Shown here: one piece after another, positions 16,878-23,432 of the stretch
How positions within the stretch are numbered: position 1 is the first letter of the stretch
Layout: each line of letters begins with the position of its first letter
From: Cognatilysobacter segetis
GTDB lineage: Bacteria; Pseudomonadota; Gammaproteobacteria; Xanthomonadales; Xanthomonadaceae
Reading direction: 5' to 3'
Length of the DNA stretch: 32,218 nt
Assembly (NCBI RefSeq): GCF_004359965.1
Contig: NZ_SMRQ01000133.1
Coordinates: 1 to 32,218 of the forward strand
Position numbers and translations under genes: made by a program
Notes under the pieces: generated by a model
Seen by the model: only the letters and a program-made list of their open reading frames with translations
Told to the model about the DNA's origin: nothing
The model's database searches: none

Positions 16878-17154
16878 CCCGCTGATCCAGCAACTGAAAG
16901 ACGCGCTGCAATTGATGGATTCGCTTGATCGGCGACGCGACGAGCTTTCGCTGCACGTCTGGGCCTTGGCGAAGGCGGCCGTTCCCGAGCTGGACGAGCT
17001 CGGCCGGCAGCTCTGGGGCGATGACCAGACCGGCGTCGCCTTCTGGTTCTGCCGACCCGGACGTGGGGAGAGCCCAGCCGAGCAGGTTGCCGCCGGTCGC
17101 GCTGGCGACGTGATCCAGCAGATCCTCCGCTCGCTGTATGGGGTCTACTCGTGA
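16870..17154 (+). CDS. Hypothetical island protein
   Basis: The product is 94 residues from ATG 16870 (MIDPLIQQLKDALQLMDSLDRRRDELSLHVWALAKAAVPELDELGRQLWGDD ...). It is predicted helical and soluble; no family is recognised. It overlaps the BPSL0761 gene by 8 bp upstream and the next gene by 4 bp (GTGA) downstream, so it is part of one translationally coupled string. Confidence 0.65.
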   Translation: MIDPLIQQLKDALQLMDSLDRRRDELSLHVWALAKAAVPELDELGRQLWGDDQTGVAFWFCRPGRGESPAEQVAAGRAGDVIQQILRSLYGVYS

Positions 17155-17372
17155 AGCGGGCACATCCCCTGCGGCGAACCAACGCTCACGCGAGACCGGT
17201 ACGCGCGTTCATCCGCAGTGTCCCAGGCACTCTCACCTTCGCAGCGCTGATCTACGCCGGACTCATGCTGCCTGAACTTGTTTCTGAGTTGCTGATGTTG
17301 ATGCCACTGTGCTTCGCGCTGTTCGTGCTGAAGCGCCTGCCTCCCCGGTCTCGTGACACGACCGAGCGTTGA
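17151..17372 (+). CDS. Small membrane protein
   Basis: The product is 73 residues with a basic N-terminus and one long or two short transmembrane helices at ~25-62 (GTLTFAALIYAGLMLPELVSELLMLMPLCFALFVL). The GTG start overlaps the previous stop (GTGA). Function unknown; last gene of the coupled island operon. Confidence 0.6.
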   Translation: MKRAHPLRRTNAHARPVRAFIRSVPGTLTFAALIYAGLMLPELVSELLMLMPLCFALFVLKRLPPRSRDTTER

Positions 17373-17575
17373 ACGTCAGCTGCTGACCGTGCTTCGACCA
17401 GAATTCCGCGGGCGCCGGTCGGCAAACAGGTCACGTATTGAGACGGCACCCAAGCGCTACTTTCGCGACGCACTCATCAATGTTATCCCGCGCGCAGCAA
17501 GCCGCGATGCCCGCGCTGAGTGGACAGCGGACTGAGACGGCTTCGGCCAAGTGCTCGACGCGCAAGGTGCGAGAG

Positions 17576-17995
17576 ATGATCCCGATCGAGCGCGAGACCA
17601 ATCCCACCATTACCTTACCCACACCGAGCGAGCAGGTGTCGACGATGGACCAACCGAGCTACCGGGCTTGGCACACAATGACCGCGCGCGAACAAGCGGT
17701 GTGGAGCGCGGCCTTTGCGCAGGCATGCGTGGCAGGCGACTCACCCCTTGAAAGCGCGGCTAGAGCCGAGGCTGCGGTCTTTGCTTTGCGCGGAACCGGC
17801 ATGGACGCCCATGTTGCCGGGCCGGAGACAGAACTTGCGCGTCTCGGAATCGAGCTCAGGTATGACGAGTTTGTCCCGTGGTACCGCGTCGCCATGCAAT
17901 TGGAGCGTGCAGGGTCGGGGCGCGCGGTGGCGGACGAGCTCGAATGCCGACAGGCGTTCGAGCGCTACGAACGTGGGCGAACAGACTTCTATTAG
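17576..17995 (+). CDS. Hypothetical island protein
   Basis: The product is 139 residues from ATG 17576, which has AAGGTG 7 bp upstream. A second ATG at 17645 (MDQPSYRAWHTMTAREQAVWSAAFAQACVAGD) starts the better-structured, helical part and could be the true start. The C-terminus reads FVPWYRVAMQLERAGSGRAVADELECRQAFERYERG. No family is recognised. About 200 bp separate it from the operon upstream. Confidence 0.55.
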   Translation: MIPIERETNPTITLPTPSEQVSTMDQPSYRAWHTMTAREQAVWSAAFAQACVAGDSPLESAARAEAAVFALRGTGMDAHVAGPETELARLGIELRYDEFVPWYRVAMQLERAGSGRAVADELECRQAFERYERGRTDFY

Positions 17996-18264
17996 CCTGC
18001 GCTCCATCCCTCCAAACTGGGGTTGGCTGGGCGGGAGGCGTGTAACGCGCGGGTTGATCGCAGTCACCCATCGGCACTGGACCGCATCCACCACTCTTTT
18101 CGTGGCATCCCGGGTGCTTCGCGGTGATGTGCGCATCTCTCTGTAGTGAGCACCTGATCGGCAGTTCGCGTGGGACGGCAGACAAGCCACGCATTACCGA
18201 ACGCAGACCCCGATGCCTGGCCGGCCACATCTGCAATCGTATGCCGCGGTGACTCCCCGGCTCC

Positions 18265-18660
18265 TTGTCGGACACTTTAAACGGCAGATATTTCGTGGTG
18301 ACCCATCCACTGCATGCCCACGAAGGGCTTACCGATGACACCGTCATGCAGCTTGTCGATCGCCTCTTTGACCGATGGCAGCTGGACGGGACGACCCGTT
18401 GCCAGCTTTTGTCGATTGGCCTGCGGCCATGCAGCGCAGAGCGGATGGACTTACCCGCAGCCGTTGAGCGGGCGCGCAGCCTGTTGACCATTCATGCCGG
18501 GCTTCGGCTTCTTTTTCCAGACGACCAGAATCTGCGATGGACGTGGGTGAGCCGGCGGAACCTCGCCCTCGGTGGGTCGACGCCGCTTGAGGTGATGCTC
18601 GCTGGAGACACTGGCATTGGTCGCGTCCTCCAGCTCATCCGGCAGGGCGTTGGGACATGA
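18265..18660 (+). CDS. Xre/MbcA/ParS (DUF2384)-type antitoxin-like protein
   Basis: The product is 131 residues. The N-terminal part is VVTHPLHAHEGLTDDTVMQLVDRLFDRWQLDGTTRCQLLSIGLR. The C-terminal part (LRLLFPDDQNLRWTWVSRRNLALGGSTPLEVMLAGDTGIGRVLQLI) is a clear DUF2384 toxin-binding-type domain, with conserved W, N, GG and PLEVML. The start is uncertain: TTG 18265 gives the full family-like N-terminus, while GTG 18295 or 18298 would shorten it; none has a strong Shine-Dalgarno. The stop overlaps the ATG of the next, decayed gene (ATGA), showing they were once co-translated. Confidence 0.7.
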   Translation: MSDTLNGRYFVVTHPLHAHEGLTDDTVMQLVDRLFDRWQLDGTTRCQLLSIGLRPCSAERMDLPAAVERARSLLTIHAGLRLLFPDDQNLRWTWVSRRNLALGGSTPLEVMLAGDTGIGRVLQLIRQGVGT

Positions 18661-19063
18661 CGGCCCCAGGATCGTTAGAAAACGCCGATGCCCGTCGTCG
18701 CGAGGGGCTGGCGCAGCTCTGGCTCACCACGCATGACGTGTCGGTCTGTTGGTCGGGCGGTGGGGCGGACGCATCTGCGGCGCTTGCCCGGTCTCGCGAT
18801 GGGACCGCCTGCCGGGGGTATGGATCGCCTCCGAACGCGGATATCGATGTCTACCGTACCATTTAGAAAACGCAGGTCAGCCTCGACCCGGGGCGGCCGA
18901 ACTGTTGGTGATCCTGTCGCGAGGAAACAGCGGGGCTTGTCGCACGCCGAATGGCTGCATGGACCTCATCCGCGCCTTAGCAGTTGTCGCCCCTGTGAAG
19001 CTCTGGTCGAGGACGCTTCCAGGCGGTGCAGGCTACACGCCTTTGGTTCGGGACCCACCTCAA
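18657..19063 (+). pseudogene. Decayed partner of the DUF2384-type gene
   Basis: Three successive plus-strand frames each hold a piece of one protein: MTAPGSLENADARRREGLAQLWLTTHDVSV from ATG 18657, then GVWIASERGYRC ... GQPRPGAAELLVILSRGN at about 18815-18930, then HAEWLHGPHPRLSSCRPCEALVEDASRR at about 18940-19030. From memory of related island genes, these join in this order in an intact protein of about 140 residues that sits directly after a DUF2384-type gene. At least two frameshifts separate the pieces, so the gene is dead or its sequence is wrong. The 3' limit is approximate. Confidence 0.5.
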
Positions 19064-19294
19064 CGCGAACTGATGACGTCACTCGTTCTCCATCATGCGC
19101 CCTCAGCCCCCGGCTTAAACTGCCGTCGAGAGCCGACATCGGGCCTACAAGGACCCGGTAAGTCTTCGAAGCTCGCCCTCGTAGTGCACCAGCAGTTCCT
19201 GCAATTCCTAAGCCGCAGAGACTGCGTTCATATACCGCCCGGTTATTTCAAGAGGACTCGAACAGGTGCAGCGGCCTCGCGTAGAGCGTTCCCT
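19064..19294. other. Remnant DNA between the decayed gene and the IS30 fragment
   Basis: No gene is seen. It holds one degenerate half copy of the dispersed palindrome (GTCGAGAGCCGACAT, 19125-19139). Confidence 0.4.
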
Positions 19295-19446
19295 CTTCGG
19301 CAGTACTTCCCGCAAGGCATCGACGTATCGGGCTTCACGCATGTCCAGCTCGATGAAGTGGCTAGGCGCTTGAACGAACGGCTACGCAAGACCCTGAACT
19401 TTGAAACCCCGATCGAGCGATATCGACAGGCCGTTGCATTGACCGG
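19295..19446 (+). mobile_element. 3' remnant of an IS30-family transposase gene
   Basis: About 50 codons (LRQYFPQGIDVSGFTHVQLDEVARRLNERLRKTLNFETPIERYRQAVALTG) match the C-terminal end of IS30-family transposases, where the LRQYFPKGTDLS ... ELNxRPRKTLxxxTPxER block is highly conserved. The DDE catalytic region and everything upstream are absent and no terminal inverted repeats were found, so this is an inactive fragment. Confidence 0.85.
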
Positions 19447-19457
19447 TTGGAACCGCC

Positions 19458-19472
19458 GTCGAAAGCGGACAT
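19458..19472 (+). repeat. Half copy of the dispersed palindrome
   Basis: GTCGAAAGCGGACAT matches the 3' half of the full repeat copies at 20156, 21149, 31006 and 32157. It lies directly after the IS30 remnant and upstream of the DUF6988 gene. Confidence 0.5.
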
Positions 19473-19509
19473 ACCATTGCCGCATGGACGGACCGAACCG
19501 GAGGCGACT

Positions 19510-20151
19510 TTGTCGCTGGACCTGCTAAAGATCGAACTTGAGCGCTCAGCGGCCTTGGAGGCGCTTGTCGACGCCGCATGGGAAGGCGCCGGAGTCGGAT
19601 CTGAGGCGTCAGCTAGGGCGGCAGCCGGCCTGTGCTCGCTCTCTCTGAATCACGGCCGTGCCATCCGGCTGCTTCTTTTGGAGGTCCCGCCGTCTGCGAC
19701 GGCACTAATGCGACCTCAGTTCGAAACGCTGGTGCGCGCCGTATGGGCGCGACACGCAGCGAAAGAGTCGGATCTGGCTCGCTTGCTAGCCCAGCTCACC
19801 GTGGAAAGCCAACAGGCAGCAAAGAAGCTTCCCGGGGTGCCCGAGATGCTTGCAGCTCTCGGGACACTGGGGCCGAGAGGAGCTGCCGCCCTCCTGGGCC
19901 GAGCACGTGCACGACTCTGGGATGGTCTCAATTCGCACGTGCATGGCGGTATCCATCCGTTTCAACGCGGGGAGTCGGGTTATCCCACGCAACTGCTCTC
20001 CGACCTGCTCAAGAACACCAACGCGATGACCATGCTGACGGTGATCATGCTTGCAGAGCTAACCGGGAATGCAGAGTTCGTGGCGGTCATGTCGGCGCTT
20101 CATCACGAGTTTGCCGACGTGCTCCCGGAACTCGAGCCACTCCCTACATAG
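19510..20151 (+). CDS. DUF6988 family protein
   Basis: The product is 213 residues and almost wholly alpha-helical. It shows the blocks I associate with DUF6988: AAAGLCSLSLNHGRAIRLLLLE, SATALMRPQFETLVRAVWARHAA, LTVESQQAAKKLPGVPEMLAAL and LWDGLNSHVHGGIHPFQR. The LNSHVHGG segment resembles the C-terminal motif of HEPN-like helical domains, but the Rx4-6H signature is not complete. The start is TTG 19510, placed 6 bp after a GGAGG Shine-Dalgarno; no in-frame ATG is available. Function unknown. It lies 76 bp upstream of the protease gene with a palindromic repeat between them. Confidence 0.75.
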   Translation: MSLDLLKIELERSAALEALVDAAWEGAGVGSEASARAAAGLCSLSLNHGRAIRLLLLEVPPSATALMRPQFETLVRAVWARHAAKESDLARLLAQLTVESQQAAKKLPGVPEMLAALGTLGPRGAAALLGRARARLWDGLNSHVHGGIHPFQRGESGYPTQLLSDLLKNTNAMTMLTVIMLAELTGNAEFVAVMSALHHEFADVLPELEPLPT

Positions 20152-20155
20152 GCCG

Positions 20156-20182
20156 TGTCTGCTTTCGGCCAGCAGCGGACAT
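20156..20182 (+). repeat. Dispersed 26-bp palindrome, copy B
   Basis: Arms TGTCTGCT and AGCGGACA flank a 10-base centre (TTCGGCCAGC); one arm position is a G-T mismatch. It sits between the stop of the DUF6988 gene and the start of the protease gene. Confidence 0.75.
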
Positions 20183-20227
20183 CAACTACGCTGCCGAGCT
20201 CTTTCCAATGCTCTATCGAGGTGATTC

Positions 20228-21121
20228 ATGGCGCAAATTGACGCGACGTATGACGCTCTGGACGCTCAGGTTAAACCCATATGCGCCCCACTATTCGCCA
20301 CCGGGCAATACGGCGTAGGAGGGCACACGGAGACGTCGATCAATGCCACTGCTACATTCGTAAAGTATCGGGAACGGATCTACGCGGTGACTTGCCATCA
20401 TGTGCTGGCAGCGTTCTTAGCGGCGGCCGTCAAGCAGAAGCTTCCGTTTGTGCCCTCGCTTCACAACGGCCGCGCCATTCTCCACCTTGGAACCTATGGC
20501 CCCAACGGATCGTTCGCTTGGTCATTCCGGAGCTGCCGGTCATTCCCTACCGCCGAAGAAATCGTGCACGACGATCAGGCTGCAACACTAGCCCGCGATC
20601 GATCCAATGCTGACCTGCCAGACATCGCGATCGCTGAAATTACCTCGGTGTGGCCCAGTCTGATCCAGCAACGAAACGCAAGAGCGCTGGACTTGGATAC
20701 ATGGGAACAGCCGGATTGGTCGGAAACCCAGTCCGTCTGGGTCGCTTTTGGGTATCCGGACGGCCACAAATATGAGCAGGACGGCAAGCTTGCCGTGCCA
20801 ATGCCTAAGGTTCGGGCCGAACAGCAGACATCAAGGCTGGACCAGCGTGAATCGTTTGTCTTGTGCTCGCCACTTGGCGAGGATCATGGCTGGGGTTTCA
20901 GCGGTATGAGCGGCGGGCCGATTTTTGCGCCCCACAAGACAAAGGACTGCTTCTACTTTGCGGGAATCACTTACGAGGGGAGCCCTGGACTGCGCGATGC
21001 AGAAGGCGATGACGAAGCATTCCTGACGAAAGCTGACATTTTGCTACGAGGCTATTTGATCTCGCCCGCAGCCTTCGAGCGGTGGCTGGAGCTCGCTCAA
21101 TACGGCGTCGCGACGAGCTAG
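20228..21121 (+). CDS. Trypsin-like serine protease
   Basis: The product is 297 residues without a clear signal peptide, so it is probably cytoplasmic. The chymotrypsin-fold triad is visible: His58 in IYAVTCHHVLAA (equivalent to TAxHV), Asp132 in DLPDIAIAEI, and Ser228 in GFSGMSGGPIFAP (GxSGGP). Strand-like blocks VWVAFGYPDG and FYFAGITYEG support the fold. A strong GAGGTG Shine-Dalgarno precedes the ATG. Soluble trypsin-like proteases of this sort occur in antiphage systems, usually with a partner; the candidate partner here is the DUF6988 gene upstream (inference). Palindromic repeats flank the gene on both sides. Confidence 0.82.
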   Translation: MAQIDATYDALDAQVKPICAPLFATGQYGVGGHTETSINATATFVKYRERIYAVTCHHVLAAFLAAAVKQKLPFVPSLHNGRAILHLGTYGPNGSFAWSFRSCRSFPTAEEIVHDDQAATLARDRSNADLPDIAIAEITSVWPSLIQQRNARALDLDTWEQPDWSETQSVWVAFGYPDGHKYEQDGKLAVPMPKVRAEQQTSRLDQRESFVLCSPLGEDHGWGFSGMSGGPIFAPHKTKDCFYFAGITYEGSPGLRDAEGDDEAFLTKADILLRGYLISPAAFERWLELAQYGVATS

Positions 21122-21148
21122 CTCGTCGCGCGAATTGAAAATTCGTCG

Positions 21149-21175
21149 TGTCCGCTTCCGGCCAGAAGCGGACAT
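21149..21175 (+). repeat. Dispersed 26-bp palindrome, copy C
   Basis: Arms TGTCCGCT and AGCGGACA are perfect and flank TCCGGCCAGA. It lies 28 bp after the protease stop codon, in the same orientation as copy B. Confidence 0.8.
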
Positions 21176-21477
21176 CGCCGACCCCGACACCCTATCGGCG
21201 TGGCGCGCAAGGCCGCATCGGCGAGACGCCTATTTTGGACCGATGATCCACGCCGGCACCCGCACCAGCGCGGCTCATTCACCTGTGCGGGATCGGTCCA
21301 ACGGATGTCAAAACCGATCCAGCCGGCGCTGGGCACGCGAAGGCGGCTTCATGGTTTTTCCGACAGGACGCGACATTCGACGATCCCGAAAGGTCGTGGT
21401 TGAGACGTCGGAGCCGTCGATCGGCCGGATGTGATGCCGCGCATCCAAGCGTTTGCGGCATATCGATCCGCGACGTC
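21176..21477. other. Intergenic region with nested inverted repeats
   Basis: No gene is seen. Near its right end, GAGACGTCG (21402-21410) pairs with CGACGTCTC (21471-21479), and inside it ATGCCGC (21434-21440) pairs with GCGGCAT (21455-21461). The outer arm reaches into the stop codon of the histidine kinase gene, so the structure may terminate or stabilise that transcript. Confidence 0.45.
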
Positions 21478-22629
21478 TCACGACGACCGCGACGCCAGCC
21501 GCACGACGATGCTAGCGGCGTCCGCGTGGACGGTTGCGTCGATACGTTGCGCAAGGCGGAACGTGAGCGGTGACAGCATGGTTGCCGGATCATGATCGGC
21601 ATCGGCACCGGCCAAGGCGATCGCGAGCTGCCCGGGCGTCGCCACGATGCGCCCGCGGACGCCGGTCAGCCTGCGCAGGATCATTCGCAACAACACCGGG
21701 AGCTCGGCGGCGGCGCGTATGCGCACGGCCGCATCGGTGGCGAGCGTCAGGCTGTCGGACGTCGACGTTTCCTTGATGGCATCGCGTGCCAGCGTGGTGA
21801 GGTCCATCTCCCCCATCTGCAGCGGGGGCCGGCGGGCGACCGCGAGCAATGCCTCCACCAGGTCGCTCAACTCGCGCACGCCGCGGTCGAGGCGCTCCAG
21901 GCGCTGCGCACCGCGCGCGGTAGCCGGGACATCGTCGAGCAGGACATCGGTGACGCCGCGCACCACCGCGATCGGCGTGCGCAGTTCATGGCTGGCATCG
22001 GCGAAGAACGCCTGCTCGCGCTCGTCGGCGGTCGCCAGGCGCGCCTGGTAGTCGTCGATCGCACTCGCGAGCCGTCGCAGTTCGTCGTCCGGCATTCCCT
22101 CCGCGAGCGCCGTCCGTGCGGGACGCACCTGCAAGTGCTCGACCGAAGTGGCGAGCCGACGGAGCGGGCGCAGCGCCCCGCCTGCCAACCACCATCCCAA
22201 GGCCGCCGACGTGGCCACGCCCAGCGCGACGAACGCGGCGAGCCAGGTGTCGAGATGCTGCTCGAGCCGCTCGATATCCCCGAGGTCGATGACGAAGTAG
22301 AGACGGCCGGCCGTCGTGTCGAATACGCCGACATGCTGGCCTTCGTACTGCAGGTCTTCGTGCATTCCGGGCGGGAGCGACGCCAGCCACGCCGGGACGC
22401 GGCCGCGATAGCCGGACAGGCGCTGCGTCCGGGGCAGCACGGCGGGCAGGCCATTGGCCATCTGCAGCGCGTAGTCGTCGGCCTGCCCGCGCAGGATGGC
22501 CGCGGCCAGGAGGGATTCGTAGTCGTCGGTGACCACCAGCACCGCGCCTACCAGGAGCCCACTCATGACGAGCCCCAGCGCCGCGAATGCGAGCAGGAAG
22601 CGGCGACGCAGGGTGGCGGGCGGGCGCAT
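21478..22629 (-). CDS. Two-component sensor histidine kinase with degenerate ATPase domain
   Basis: The product is 383 residues: TM1 at ~11-33, a periplasmic sensor loop at ~34-128, TM2 at ~129-153, a HAMP-like linker, and a HisKA dimerisation domain with phospho-acceptor His214 (ADASHELRTPIAVVRG). The C-terminal ATP-binding part (~276-383) is short. I cannot find the N-box Asn (NLLxNA type) or the DxGxGI and GxGLG loops; where the N-box should be it reads LLRMILRRLTG. It may therefore act only as a phosphatase, need a partner kinase, or be decaying. Its ATG overlaps the response regulator stop by one base (TGATG), so the pair is coupled. Confidence 0.85.
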   Translation of the reverse strand: MRPPATLRRRFLLAFAALGLVMSGLLVGAVLVVTDDYESLLAAAILRGQADDYALQMANGLPAVLPRTQRLSGYRGRVPAWLASLPPGMHEDLQYEGQHVGVFDTTAGRLYFVIDLGDIERLEQHLDTWLAAFVALGVATSAALGWWLAGGALRPLRRLATSVEHLQVRPARTALAEGMPDDELRRLASAIDDYQARLATADEREQAFFADASHELRTPIAVVRGVTDVLLDDVPATARGAQRLERLDRGVRELSDLVEALLAVARRPPLQMGEMDLTTLARDAIKETSTSDSLTLATDAAVRIRAAAELPVLLRMILRRLTGVRGRIVATPGQLAIALAGADADHDPATMLSPLTFRLAQRIDATVHADAASIVVRLASRSS

Positions 22630-23318
22630 CAAGCCACGACCCGATAGCCGACGCCGCGCACCGACGCGATCAGCGCGCGATCGAATCCACGGTCGACCGC
22701 GTTGCGCAGTTCGTACATCTGCTGGTGCAGCGCGGGCAGGTCGGGCGGGCCTTCGGGCCAGCCGGCGGCCAGCAGGCGGTCGTGGCCGACGATCGCGGGC
22801 GCGTCGGACAGCAGTGCGGTGAGCAGCCGACCTTGGATGCGCGTGAGCGCTATCGCGCGGCCGTCCCGGTGGGCCGTCATGGTCGACGGGTCGTACCGCA
22901 GCGGCCCGTCGTGCGGCGGCCGCGGCGCGTTGGCGAATCCCCGGTGGAGGGCGCGGACCCGCGCCTCGAGCTCCTGCATCGAGAACGGCTTGACCATGTA
23001 GTCGTCGGCGCCTTCGGCATAGCCGCGCAGCTTGTCCTCGAGGGTGTCGCGCGCGGTCAGCATCAGGATAGGCACGCCGCTGCCGCCCGCGCGAAGCTGG
23101 CGGCACAGCTCGAGCCCGTCCAGGCGTGGCAGGCCCAGGTCGAGCACGATCACGTCGAAGCCGCCTCTGCGCGCGCGCGCGAGGCCGCTCGCACCGTCGG
23201 GACAATGGTCGAGCTCGTAACCCCGGCGTTCGAGGTAGTCCCAGATGTTGGCGGCGATGTCGCGCTGGTCTTCGACCAGCAGGACGCGCAGCCCTTGGCC
23301 GGATGGGGGCGGAACCAT
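22629..23318 (-). CDS. OmpR/PhoB-family response regulator
   Basis: The product is 229 residues. The receiver domain shows the acidic pocket in LLVEDQRD, phospho-acceptor Asp60 (IVLDLGLPRLDG), Thr88 (LMLTARD) and Lys110 (DYMVKPFS). The C-terminal winged-helix domain (~130-229) includes LTRIQGRLLTALL, HQQMYELRNAVD and the terminal SVRGVGYRVVA typical of OmpR/PhoB. The frame is open far upstream (to 24986), but the receiver begins just after ATG 23318, so that start is used. It is divergent from the envelope operon at 23433 and probably controls it through the direct repeat at 23359-23377 (inference). Confidence 0.93.
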   Translation of the reverse strand: MVPPPSGQGLRVLLVEDQRDIAANIWDYLERRGYELDHCPDGASGLARARRGGFDVIVLDLGLPRLDGLELCRQLRAGGSGVPILMLTARDTLEDKLRGYAEGADDYMVKPFSMQELEARVRALHRGFANAPRPPHDGPLRYDPSTMTAHRDGRAIALTRIQGRLLTALLSDAPAIVGHDRLLAAGWPEGPPDLPALHQQMYELRNAVDRGFDRALIASVRGVGYRVVA

Positions 23319-23347
23319 GCCGCTAGCGTGCCACGCGACGCACCGGG

Positions 23348-23377
23348 CGTTTAACGTCCGGCTGAGGTTCGGCTGAG
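23348..23377. promoter_or_regulatory. Direct repeat with 11-bp pitch, probable response-regulator box
   Basis: CGGCTGAG occurs at 23359-23366 and again at 23370-23377, exactly 11 bp apart; a weaker third unit (CGTTTAAC) begins 11 bp earlier at 23348. An 11-bp repeat pitch is characteristic of OmpR/PhoB/PmrA/PhoP-type sites. It lies 56 bp before the sulfatase-fold gene and 41 bp before the regulator gene, so it could act on both divergent promoters. Confidence 0.6.
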
Positions 23378-23432
23378 CCCGATTTACGGACGGGCAGCGA
23401 CCGTTGACGCTTCGCCCCCCGACGCGCGCCGC

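Noticed and set aside
17996-18264. Gene between the island hypothetical protein and the DUF2384-type gene
   Set aside because: The plus-strand frame ending at 18146 is a shadow of the preceding gene, and no other start with support exists; the interval looks non-coding.
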